Part shown: in pieces, positions 7,206 through 15,504 of the stretch
Numbering within the stretch: position 1 is the first letter of the stretch
Layout: every line of letters starts with the position of its first letter
DNA from: Nocardiopsis_B mangrovi
Lineage (GTDB): Bacteria > Actinomycetota > Actinomycetes > Streptosporangiales > Streptosporangiaceae
Assembly: GCF_042653925.1 (NCBI RefSeq)
Contig: NZ_JBHSFQ010000005.1
Coordinates: 124,001 to 188,000, forward strand
Reading direction: 5' to 3'
Length of the DNA stretch: 64,000 nt
Program-made: the position numbers and the translations under genes
Notes under the pieces: generated by a model
Seen by the model: the letters and a program-made list of their open reading frames with translations, nothing else
The model's database searches: none
What the model was told of the DNA's origin: nothing

Positions 7206-10200
7206 TTGGAACTACGAGTACTGGGCCAGGTAGAACTTCTGGTCGCGGGCCGCCCGGTCGATCTAGAAACCGGACAGAAGACGATGGTGGCCGCCCTCGG
7301 CTGGGAGGGCGGCCGACCGGTTCCGCGAGAGATCGTCGCCCGGCGCATCAATAACGGCGACGAAATGAACGCCAACACGTTCAATTCCTACGTTTCGCGA
7401 ACCCGGAACAAATTGACCGCAGCGGGAGCGAGCCAACCCGTCATCACCAATAAATCCGGAATCTGTGCGCTCTCGATCGACGCACAGCGGGTGGACTGGC
7501 TCAGGTTCGGCGGGCTGTGCAGCCGAGCGAAGGCGGCGGAGCGCAGCGGCGACGCGGATACCGCCCTGGCGCGCCTCGACGATGCCCTGGGGCTGTGGCG
7601 CGGTGAGCCCTTAACGGGGCTGTCGGGAACATGGGCGGAGTCGGCCCGGGTACACATGCGCCGCGCCCACCGCACCGCGCTCGCGTCCTGGGGGCGGCTG
7701 GCGACGCGGCTGCGCGATCCCGACGACCTCATCGGCCCCCTCAACGACCACTTGGCCGACTATCCCGACGACCAACTCCTCGCCCGCCACCTGATCTCGA
7801 CGCTGCACGCAACGGGCCGGACCACCGAGGCCATGGACGTCTACCAGACGATCAAGCGGCGGCTGCGCGAGGACCACGGCACCGACCCGGGGGCGGATCT
7901 CCAGCGAGCTCACCAGACGCTCCTGGGCTCGGCCTCCCGCCCCCGGGGCTCCCCGCCGTCCCCAGGGCAACGGGCGCCCCGCCCTCAGCGCGACAACCTC
8001 AGCCGCGACATCCCCGACTTCACCGGCCGCCACACCGAACTCGCCGCCCTCCTCTCCTCGGCGCGCTCCCCCTCTCCCAACGCCACCACCGTCCATGTCA
8101 TCAACGGCATGGCCGGCGTGGGGAAGACGGCCCTCGCCACCCATGCGGCCCACCGCCTGAAGGACGTCTACCCCGATGCCCGACTGCACCTGGAGTTGCG
8201 CGGGGCCGACAAGAACCGGCCCAAGGACCCATTCGAGGCCCTGCACGAACTCCTGGTCATGCTCGACGTGGCCGCGGAGAGCATTCCCTCTTCGCTTGAG
8301 CAGCGGGCGGCGCTGTGGCGCGACCGGACGGCCGGGACACGCTCCCTCGTCATCCTCGACGACGCCGCCGGCCATGAGCAGGTCCGGCCGCTGATCCCCG
8401 GCGCGAGCGGCTGCACGGTCGTCATCACGAGCCGCCAGCGCCTGCACGAACTCGACGGCGCACGGCATACCCGGCTTGCGGTCCCTGAGCGCGACGACGC
8501 CGTCGCGATGTTCGCCAAGCTCGCCGAGCGCGAGCGCGCACGGGCCGACGAGCACCTCGCCCGACTGGTGGACCTCTGCGACCGGCTGCCTCTCGCCCTG
8601 CGCCTGATGGCGAACCGGTGGCGCCAGCATCCCGCCTGGTCCCTCGGTGAGATCGTCGGCCAGCTGGAGCAGGCGCGCGATCGGATCGCGGTGATCGGGC
8701 ACGGCAGCAGCCGCAACCTCCAAGCGGTGTTCGAGGTGAGCCTGCGCGGTCTCAGCGCACCGGCGCACGCGGCGTTCGTCCGCCTTGGACTGCACCCGAC
8801 CCCGGAGTTCCACCTTGACGCCGCGGCGGCGGTGATCGGTGAGCCGCCCGGCCGGGGCGCGCTGGTCCTAGAGGAGCTGGCCGACCACTCGCTCATCGAG
8901 GAGCCACAGGCCCACCGCTACACCATGCACGCGCTGCTCGCTGCCTTCGCCCATTCCCGGGCCGAACAGGAACTGCCCGTCACAGAGCACCGAGCGGTGC
9001 TGGGCCGGATGCTCGACCACTACCTGAGCGCGTGCGGGGAGGCGGATCGGATGAGATTCCCCCACCGGCACCGGCTCCGTCCCGAAATCCCCTCCCCCGG
9101 AAAGGGGCGGCTCTTCGACTCGGCCGAGGCGGCCGCCCAGTGGTTCGCCACCGAGCGCCGGGTCCTGCTGTCCGTGGCCACCCAGGCGCGCCGGGACTTC
9201 GAACACCACGCCGCGGCTCTGGCGCACGCCTTGGGCGGCTTCTTCGACGCCTACGGACCGTGGGATGGAGCCGACATCGACCTCCACCGCTGGGCGGTGG
9301 AGAGCAGGTCCCAGGAAGAGAACCCGTCGGGGCTCGCCCATGCGCTCTCGGACCTGTGTGCCGCCCAGATCCGCGCGGGGCGGTGGGAGGAGGCGCAGCG
9401 GACCATCGAAAGGGTGCTCCCCCTCTTCATCGACGTACACGACACCATCGGGACCGCCCAGTCACTCGTTCACCTGGGAAGGATTCAACACCGATTGGGG
9501 TCGTACAGCGCGGCGCGCGCACACCACCGAGACGCGCTGGCGCTGTACCGCGCGGAGGGGCATACGGCAGGCATGGCCACCTGCCTGGCGGAGGTCGCGA
9601 CCTGCGATCTGAGCCTGAGCAAGTACCGCGCCGCGATCGACGGCTTCAATGAGGCGTTGGCGCTCGCCCCCACTGTCGACGACACATCCCGGCGTGCTCA
9701 GTGGAAGAACAACCTCGCGGGAGCATACAAGGGTCTGGGCTTCTACCGGGAGGCGGAACGCCTGCTGTTCGAGAGCGTCACGCTCCACCGGGAGCTGGGC
9801 AACAGGTCGGCGGAGTCGGTCTGCCGAGCCAACGTCGGCGAACTCCGTGCCTACAGGTGGGACTACGAGGGAGCGGTCACCCACTATCTCGCTGCTCTGC
9901 GGATCCAACGCGAAACACGCGACAGGTGGAACGAGGCGACGACGCTGTGTAACCTTGGGCGGGCGTATCTGGAGCTGAACGCGCCGGGTCTCGCGATGGA
10001 GCGTCTCAGCTCGAGTTTGACGATCGCCGCTGACCTCGGTGACGCGAAACGCAAGCCGGAGATCCTGATAGGCATCGGCGATGTTCATGCCCGGATCGAT
10101 CGTGACGACGAGGCATTCGCAAGCTATCGGGAAGCGGTGCACATCGCCGACCGCCACGGACTGGCCCAGGAGAAATCCGAAGCGCTCGCGCGCTGCGGAT

Positions 10201-10343
10201 ATCTCAATATCAAGAGGAACAACATCCGGGCGGCGCGCGAAGAATTCGAACAGGCAGTGCAAATAGCGCGCGACCTGGAGATACCTGAGGCCCACCAGTT
10301 CGCCGCCGCCCTGGAAGCGACATTTACACCCGATGGGGTGTAG
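7206..10343 (+). CDS. AfsR-like SARP regulator: wHTH-BTAD-NB-ARC-TPR
   Basis: 1045 residues. An OmpR-type winged helix (about 1-95; MELRVLGQVELLVAGRPVDL, then NTFNSYVSRTRNKL) is followed by a BTAD helical domain (about 100-245; ALGLWRGEPLTGL, LYHxLISTLHATGR-like core). Next come an NB-ARC STAND ATPase (about 270-600; Walker A GMAGVGKT near 302-309, SLVILDD Walker B, CTVVITSR, LPLALRLMA) and C-terminal TPRs (about 700-1030). The TTG start at 7206 has a perfect AAGGAGG five bases upstream and gives the classical SARP beginning; the upstream ATG lacks this. Known relatives bind direct repeats and activate antibiotic or developmental genes, with the ATPase-TPR part sensing a signal. No biosynthetic cluster adjoins it, so its targets are not visible. 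Confidence 0.9.
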   Translation: MELRVLGQVELLVAGRPVDLETGQKTMVAALGWEGGRPVPREIVARRINNGDEMNANTFNSYVSRTRNKLTAAGASQPVITNKSGICALSIDAQRVDWLRFGGLCSRAKAAERSGDADTALARLDDALGLWRGEPLTGLSGTWAESARVHMRRAHRTALASWGRLATRLRDPDDLIGPLNDHLADYPDDQLLARHLISTLHATGRTTEAMDVYQTIKRRLREDHGTDPGADLQRAHQTLLGSASRPRGSPPSPGQRAPRPQRDNLSRDIPDFTGRHTELAALLSSARSPSPNATTVHVINGMAGVGKTALATHAAHRLKDVYPDARLHLELRGADKNRPKDPFEALHELLVMLDVAAESIPSSLEQRAALWRDRTAGTRSLVILDDAAGHEQVRPLIPGASGCTVVITSRQRLHELDGARHTRLAVPERDDAVAMFAKLAERERARADEHLARLVDLCDRLPLALRLMANRWRQHPAWSLGEIVGQLEQARDRIAVIGHGSSRNLQAVFEVSLRGLSAPAHAAFVRLGLHPTPEFHLDAAAAVIGEPPGRGALVLEELADHSLIEEPQAHRYTMHALLAAFAHSRAEQELPVTEHRAVLGRMLDHYLSACGEADRMRFPHRHRLRPEIPSPGKGRLFDSAEAAAQWFATERRVLLSVATQARRDFEHHAAALAHALGGFFDAYGPWDGADIDLHRWAVESRSQEENPSGLAHALSDLCAAQIRAGRWEEAQRTIERVLPLFIDVHDTIGTAQSLVHLGRIQHRLGSYSAARAHHRDALALYRAEGHTAGMATCLAEVATCDLSLSKYRAAIDGFNEALALAPTVDDTSRRAQWKNNLAGAYKGLGFYREAERLLFESVTLHRELGNRSAESVCRANVGELRAYRWDYEGAVTHYLAALRIQRETRDRWNEATTLCNLGRAYLELNAPGLAMERLSSSLTIAADLGDAKRKPEILIGIGDVHARIDRDDEAFASYREAVHIADRHGLAQEKSEALARCGYLNIKRNNIRAAREEFEQAVQIARDLEIPEAHQFAAALEATFTPDGV

Positions 10344-10510
10344 ACGTACAGACTGGCGACCAGAGGCGCTATCATCTCTACACGTCGTAAATTCCTGCTG
10401 GTCAAAGTCGGCGGAACGACGAATGTCCGGGGTGGAGACTCCAATCTACGCACCCCTGGACACCGCCGACCGAGCTCTCGACGAAATCACTGACACCACG
10501 AAGGAGCCCG

Positions 10511-10618
10511 ATGTCCATCAGCGTACCCGGCGTCATCGCAGTGGCATCGACGTACGTCGCCCACTACGGCTGGGAAATATTTCAGCGCACCGCAGAGGCG
10601 AGCTCCATGCTTCTGTAA
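10511..10618 (+). CDS. Unlisted 35-residue peptide downstream of the SARP gene
   Basis: ATG at 10511 has GAAGGAG five bases upstream and runs 35 codons to TAA at 10616. The product starts MSISVPGVIAVASTY, continues VAHYGWEIFQRTAEAS and ends SMLL: a hydrophobic, helix-forming N-half with no cysteine. A strong hairpin terminator begins ten bases after the stop, so a transcript ending here would have this peptide as its last cistron. It lies 167 bp after the SARP-NB-ARC gene. A small translated peptide or signal linked to the regulator is inference; no homologue is recognised. Confidence 0.55.
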   Translation: MSISVPGVIAVASTYVAHYGWEIFQRTAEASSMLL

Positions 10619-10627
10619 ATGACTCCG

Positions 10628-10660
10628 ATGCGCCCACTGCCCCCGTGGTAGTGGGCGCAT
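10628..10660 (+). terminator. Terminator after the small peptide gene
   Basis: ATGCGCCCACT (10628-10638) pairs perfectly with AGTGGGCGCAT (10650-10660) around an 11-nt loop, and is followed by TTTCGCGAC. It ends the SARP/peptide unit. Confidence 0.75.
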
Positions 10661-11104
10661 TTCGCGACTTCCGCTAGCAGCCTCCTCCCAGCGGGTTGGA
10701 TTTTCGCTGAAGATCGACCGAACCCCAGGCTGCGCACGTGGCCCCGCCACCCACACGGGCAACATCGGCCCTTTGCGGATGGCAACCACCCATCCCACTC
10801 GGCGATGAGCCCACATGGGAGGGAAGCAACCTCAAATCGCGACTGAAGGCCGGACCACGATAGAGACCGAGGCCATCAGCTGAACGGACGATACGCATTC
10901 CTCGTCCGCCGACCGGCGCCGGTCGCTAAGCGATATCGCGACACCCAGCACCAAAAGCACCCAATTCGCCTGAGCAATGCCGTGGACCTATGGCACCGAT
11001 GCCCGCCCGGCCGATAGGGTACCGGCGGGTAGTGCCGCGATACCCCCTCCTCGTGGCACAACCCCCTTCGTTTTCCGCGCTCATGCTGGCATCGTCGTCG
11101 CCGA
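10661..11104. other. Intergenic stretch with no gene seen
   Basis: 444 bp between the terminator and the 3' end of the ACT gene. Reading frames on both strands are short, start poorly and show no recognisable motif. Base composition is lower in GC than in neighbouring genes. I see no repeat or RNA structure worth naming. Confidence 0.5.
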
Positions 11105-12019
11105 TCAGTAACGATCCGGGCGCGGGAGGGAGTGCAGCGAGCCGGCCACATCCACCAGAGCGCGGCAGCGTGCGAACTCCACGGCCGTGAACGGCATTCC
11201 GGGTCGGCTCAGCACCAGCACACCGCCCTCCGGTGACGCCAACGCCATACGCTCCCCCGACAAACCGTCGGCGGTCAGTCCCGGCGGCGCCACCGCCTGG
11301 TGCTCGACCCCTCCGGCCCCCGACAGGGCCGCCAGCGAGCGCGGCAGTGTCGCCGTTCCCGCGACGAGTCCGGCCGCCAACGACAGCGCCCTGCTCGCGG
11401 TGTCGCTCAACTCGTGGGCGTCGGCGGGCTCGATCACCGCATCGCGCCCGCCGGCGCGCACGAGCGCCGCCCGCAGGCGGTCGGGCTCCACGTCGGACGG
11501 CACACTGGCATAGAACTCGTCGATCGCCTCGGCACCGCCCGGATGGACGTGCAGGAGGCGTATGTCGACCCCGAGCCGGGCCAACTGCGCGGTCAGGGCG
11601 GCGAGGCCGCCCGGGACGTCGCTGACCCCCACCCGCATCCGCCACAGGCGCTCGCGGCCGTGCCGCGCGGCCGAACGCGCTGACGGATCGCCCGGCACAT
11701 CCGGCCCGGCGGCGTCGCGGGCGTCGATCCGGCGCGCCGGATCGGCCGCGTCTCCGACGTCCGGAGTCGCGGTCGCTCCCGTGCGGTGCCGCCGCCATCG
11801 ATGGCATGAGGAGACGATGATCAGGGCCGCCCCGACCCCGACCAGCACCGGCGCACCGATGTCGCTGTGCCCGAGTGCGAGGATCAGGAGGTGCGCGGCC
11901 CCCGCGGCGAAGAGTAGTGTCCCGATCTCAAGGAATTCCCGGCCGATGAAACCCGGCCGCCCGGCAGGGGTGCCGTCGGCGGCGGTGTCCGGGCCGGTCC
12001 CACGTGTGTATCCACCCAT
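11105..12019 (-). CDS. Membrane-anchored ACT-domain protein
   Basis: 304 residues. The N-terminal 30-75 holds two hydrophobic segments (IGTLLFAAGAAHLLILALG and GAPVLVGVGAALIIV), followed by a charged linker. An ACT-type fold starts near residue 125 (LWRMRVGVSDVPGGLAALT, LARLGVDIRLLHVHPGG). The rest is a second alpha/beta segment with a conserved-looking ADAHELSDTA. ACT domains usually bind amino acids as regulatory ligands; a free-standing, membrane-tethered version is known in actinobacteria without assigned function. Monocistronic, divergent from the PPOX gene. Confidence 0.6.
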   Translation of the reverse strand: MGGYTRGTGPDTAADGTPAGRPGFIGREFLEIGTLLFAAGAAHLLILALGHSDIGAPVLVGVGAALIIVSSCHRWRRHRTGATATPDVGDAADPARRIDARDAAGPDVPGDPSARSAARHGRERLWRMRVGVSDVPGGLAALTAQLARLGVDIRLLHVHPGGAEAIDEFYASVPSDVEPDRLRAALVRAGGRDAVIEPADAHELSDTASRALSLAAGLVAGTATLPRSLAALSGAGGVEHQAVAPPGLTADGLSGERMALASPEGGVLVLSRPGMPFTAVEFARCRALVDVAGSLHSLPRPDRY

Positions 12020-12163
12020 GGCTCCGACGATCCCGGCGCCACGTTGCGAGCCGTCGACACACCATGACGGCGTCGTAACGTTTTGTAGTGACGATGGTCA
12101 CGGAGTGTCCTCGGATTCTCCGTATGCGGGCCCCGTACGGGGCATCTGTGAGACATTCGCCCC

Positions 12164-12577
12164 ATGGCCTGGTCCGTCGAGCACTGCCGCGAGATGTTCA
12201 GCGGCCGACGCGTCGCCCGGATGGCGACCTCGGGCCCCGACGGCAGGCCGCACCTGGTCCCGGTGGTCTTCGCCGTCCACGGCGACACCATCGCCATGGC
12301 CGTGGACGCCAAGCCGAAGCGGACCACGCGCCTGAAGCGCCTCGCCAACATCCGGGCGAACCCCAACGTGTGCCTGCTCGCCGACGAGTACGACGACGAC
12401 TGGCGGCGGCTGTGGTGGGTCCGCGCCGACGGAGCGGCCCGCATCGTCGAGTCCGGCCGCGAACGCGGCGCGGCGATCGCGCGTCTGGCCGAGCGTTACC
12501 GGCAGTACCGCACCTCTCCGCCGGAGGGTGCGGTGGTCCTCGTGTCGGTGCACCACTGGTCGGGCTGGTCGGCGTAA
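12164..12577 (+). CDS. PPOX-class F420-dependent oxidoreductase (TIGR03668-like)
   Basis: A 137-residue split-barrel flavin/deazaflavin-binding protein. It starts MAWSVEHCREMFSGRRVARMATSG-style, then HLVPVVFAV, KPKRTTRLKRLANI, NPNVCLLADEYDDDW and a C-terminal VSVHHWSGWSA, the typical pattern of this F420-dependent subfamily. Such enzymes use reduced F420 on small cytosolic substrates; the substrate is unknown. No clear Shine-Dalgarno sequence precedes the ATG. It stands alone, divergent from the ACT gene. Confidence 0.8.
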   Translation: MAWSVEHCREMFSGRRVARMATSGPDGRPHLVPVVFAVHGDTIAMAVDAKPKRTTRLKRLANIRANPNVCLLADEYDDDWRRLWWVRADGAARIVESGRERGAAIARLAERYRQYRTSPPEGAVVLVSVHHWSGWSA

Positions 12578-12902
12578 CGGCCCGTGTTCGCCTGGCCGTT
12601 TCCGGACACACGTCCCGACCGGAAACAAGATCCGCTTCCCGGCTTCTGAAGCAGGGACCCACCCGGACACCGCCTTCATTCTGCATGAACGCCTGTGACC
12701 TGGGAATACTTCACGCTCGAAGGCACCAACAGGCGGAAACAACCGGATCACGCCGATTCGCGTCCCCTTCGCCGCGCCGTGATCATTACACATCGTCCCG
12801 ACACGAATACGCAACGTCGGCGCCCGTGTTCCGCGGGCGCTTCCGTTGCGGGCATTCCGGGTACAAAGCAGGCGAATCCCCCTACACAACAGGAACACGT
12901 CC
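12578..12902. other. Leader region of the STAND gene with a hairpin at 12820-12840
   Basis: 325 bp without a convincing gene. GCGCCCG (12820-12826) and CGGGCGC (12834-12840) form a 7-bp hairpin about 60 nt before the STAND start codon, followed by TTCC. It may be a terminator or an attenuator. An AT-richer patch lies near 12780-12810. Confidence 0.4.
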
Positions 12903-15086
12903 ATGCAGAGCGGTGGAAACGGCGGTGAACACGGTCCGGGCCGTGACGCCGAAAGGGGCACGCCCGCGCCCTCCGCCAACCTCGTTTCGGGCCGTGTTCA
13001 CGGCCAATCCGTCCAAGCCGGAACGGTCTACGGCGGTATCCACGTCCAGCAGGCGCTCCCTCAGATAGCGGGACCGCACGGCCGGCTCCCACCGGAATCC
13101 CCCGTCTTCACCGATCGCCGCGACGAGATCCGGCGACTGCGCGAGGACGCTCGGGCGGCGGCCCAGCGACGGACGACCCGGATCACCGTGCTCGTCGGGA
13201 CGGGAGGAGTCGGCAAGACCGCGCTCGCCACGTCCTTCCTGCACGACGCCGCCGAGGAGTTCTTCCCCGACGGCCAGCTCTACGCCGACCTCGCCGGTTT
13301 CACGCCGTCCGGCCCCGCCGACCCCGCCGAGGTCCTCGACGGCCTGCTGCGCGCGCTGGGCTGCGCCCCGGGCGAGATCCCCGAGGGCCTGGCCGCCCGC
13401 TCGGCGCTGTTCCGCGCCCGGACCGCCGACCGCCGCCTGGCCTTCCTCCTCGACAACGCGATCAGCGCGGCGCAGGTGCGTGCGCTGCTCCCCGGACCCG
13501 GAGCGCATCTCGTCCTGGCGACGACGCGCCTGCAACTGCCCGGGCTGGTGAGCTCCGGCGCGCGCTTCATCGACGTGGGTCCCTTGAGCGAGGACGCCGC
13601 GGCCGATCTGCTCACGGCCCTGGTGGCGGGGCGCCGCGACGATCTCGGCGACCACGAGCGCCGACGGCTGGTGGCGCTATGCGGGCGGCTGCCCCTTGCG
13701 GTGTGCGCCGCGGCCGGGCGCCTGGTCACGCGGCCGGGACGCCCCGTGGGCAAGATGGTCGACGAGCTGAGCGACGAACGGCGGCGCCTGGCCGCCCTCA
13801 CCCGTTACGGCGGCGAGGACGAGGACGACTCCGTGCGCGCCGTCCTCGACCTCTCCTACCAGGCGCTGCCCGACGACGCCGCCCGGCTCTACCGCCTCCT
13901 CGGACTGCATCCGGGACCGCGCCTCGGCGTGGACGCCGCCGCAGCGCTCATCGACGCCGACGAGGACGACGCGGACGAGGGACTCGACCGCCTGGTCCGG
14001 GCGAGCATGCTGGAGGACGACGGAACCGGCGGCTACTCCTTCCACGACCTGGTCCGCATCCACGCGCACGACCGCGCCGCCGACGAGGAGGACGCGCAGG
14101 AGCGCGATGCCGCGCTGGACCGGCTGGTCGACCACTACCTGCGCACGGCGATGGCCGCCGACCTCGTCCTCAACCCGAGCCGCTGGCAGCTCAGCCCGCT
14201 CTTCGCCGAGGTCCGCGAGGGGCCGTCGGTCTTCTCCGGGAGGGACGCCGCCCTGGCGTGGTTCGCGGATGAGCAGCCGAACCTGCGGGCGCTGGTGCTC
14301 CACTGCACCGGGACGGGCCGCCATCGGATGGCCTGGCAACTGTGCGAGGCCCTGTGGAACCACTTCACGCTGACCAAGCCGTTCGATACGTGGTTCGCCA
14401 CCCACCGGTCGGGGATCGCGTCGGCGGAGGCGATCGGCGACGACCAGGCGCAGGCGCGGCTCGTGGGCGCGCTGGGCACCGCGTTCCTCATGTCGGGGTC
14501 GCCGGACGACGCCGCGGAGTCGTTCCGGCGCGCGCTCGGCCTGTGGCGGCGCTCGGACCACCGGCTGGGACAGGCGACCGCCCATGAAGGGCTCGGGGTG
14601 GCCGAACTGGCGCGGGGCCGCCCGGAGGAAGCGGTCACCCGGTTCGGCCGGGCCCGCGAGCTCTTCACGGAACTCGGCCGACAGCGGAGCATCGCCATCG
14701 TCGACCGCCACTTGGGCGAGGCCGAGCGCGACGCCGGAAGGCACGACATCGCGCTCGGCCACTTCCAGAGGGTGCGGGCGTTCTTCGCGGAGAGCGGCGA
14801 GGACTACCACGAGGCACGCGCGGTCATCGGGATGGCCACCACGCTGCTGGCCGCGCGCCGCTACGACGATGCGGAGGAGGCGTTGACGGAGGCGCTGGAC
14901 ATCACCGCGCGCCTGTCCGCCCGGCATGAGACGGCCCGGGTTCGGACGCTCCTCGCGGATGCGGCACTCGCCCGGGGACGCAGCGGCGAGGCGCGCACGC
15001 ACCTGGCAGAGGCCCACGCCATCTATAGCCGACTAGGCTCCCCGCAAGCCGAAACGGTGCGACGCCGCATGGCCGACCTGGGGTGA
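12903..15086 (+). CDS. NB-ARC/TPR STAND ATPase
   Basis: 727 residues, without a SARP DNA-binding domain. The N-terminus has a short repeat-like tag (NLVSGRVHGQSVQAGTVYGG, about 21-40) seen in other actinomycete STAND proteins. NB-ARC follows, with Walker A GTGGVGKT (near 99-106), LAFLLDNA Walker B, HLVLATTR and the GLPLAV-type CGRLPLAVCAAA. A winged-helix-like segment and HDLVRIHAHDRA lead to TPRs (about 500-720; ALGLWRRSDHRLGQATAHEGLG and later units). Such proteins oligomerise on sensing a ligand; relatives act in development or anti-phage defence. No effector domain is visible. The 3' end overlaps a convergent gene by about 185 bp. Confidence 0.8.
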   Translation: MQSGGNGGEHGPGRDAERGTPAPSANLVSGRVHGQSVQAGTVYGGIHVQQALPQIAGPHGRLPPESPVFTDRRDEIRRLREDARAAAQRRTTRITVLVGTGGVGKTALATSFLHDAAEEFFPDGQLYADLAGFTPSGPADPAEVLDGLLRALGCAPGEIPEGLAARSALFRARTADRRLAFLLDNAISAAQVRALLPGPGAHLVLATTRLQLPGLVSSGARFIDVGPLSEDAAADLLTALVAGRRDDLGDHERRRLVALCGRLPLAVCAAAGRLVTRPGRPVGKMVDELSDERRRLAALTRYGGEDEDDSVRAVLDLSYQALPDDAARLYRLLGLHPGPRLGVDAAAALIDADEDDADEGLDRLVRASMLEDDGTGGYSFHDLVRIHAHDRAADEEDAQERDAALDRLVDHYLRTAMAADLVLNPSRWQLSPLFAEVREGPSVFSGRDAALAWFADEQPNLRALVLHCTGTGRHRMAWQLCEALWNHFTLTKPFDTWFATHRSGIASAEAIGDDQAQARLVGALGTAFLMSGSPDDAAESFRRALGLWRRSDHRLGQATAHEGLGVAELARGRPEEAVTRFGRARELFTELGRQRSIAIVDRHLGEAERDAGRHDIALGHFQRVRAFFAESGEDYHEARAVIGMATTLLAARRYDDAEEALTEALDITARLSARHETARVRTLLADAALARGRSGEARTHLAEAHAIYSRLGSPQAETVRRRMADLG

Positions 15087-15504
15087 TCGCCGCCAGAGCG
15101 CCGGCCAGCGCCTCGCCCGCTGCCGGGGAGGCCAGGGCGCCGACCGAACCGCCCGCCCCGATCCAGCCGTGCGCCAGGCACAGTCCCAGCGCCACCCGCC
15201 ACTCGGCGAACCGCGCGGGCAGTACCAGGGCCGGCCCGTCGCGCACGGCCGCCCGCCAGGCGTCCCGGCCCCGGACGGCCGCGACCAGACATCCGGGGTG
15301 ATCGTCGAGCAGCGCTCGCGGGCCGGCGGGGCCGGGGAACGGCCCCGCACCGATGCCGGTGATGACGTCGGCGACGTTCCCCCACCGCGGGTCGCGGGTG
15401 CGGCCGCCGACCCACAGCACATCGTCGGCGACGGCCCGTGTCCCGCGGTCGGTGGACGTGTCGGTAATGGTGATCTCACCGCGGATCCGCACGGCTCCGC
15501 TCAT
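14902..15504 (-). CDS. Hypothetical protein coupled to the GT-B-like gene
   Basis: 200 residues, starting MSGAVRIRGEITITDTSTDR. Its ATG (15504) overlaps the stop of the upstream gene in an ATGA, so the two are translationally coupled. The first two thirds look coding (DDVLWVGGRTRDPRWGNVAD, a FAEWRVALGLCLAHGWIG helix). The last 60 residues lie antisense to the STAND gene and are Arg/Pro-rich, so the original C-terminus may have been replaced by read-through into neighbouring DNA. No family recognised. The product probably works with the GT-B-like protein. Confidence 0.5.
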   Translation of the reverse strand: MSGAVRIRGEITITDTSTDRGTRAVADDVLWVGGRTRDPRWGNVADVITGIGAGPFPGPAGPRALLDDHPGCLVAAVRGRDAWRAAVRDGPALVLPARFAEWRVALGLCLAHGWIGAGGSVGALASPAAGEALAGALAAITPGRPCGVAPFRLAGSLVGYRWRGPLPGACAPRRCVPGRVPHPRGASEPGPSHAGRTGAR

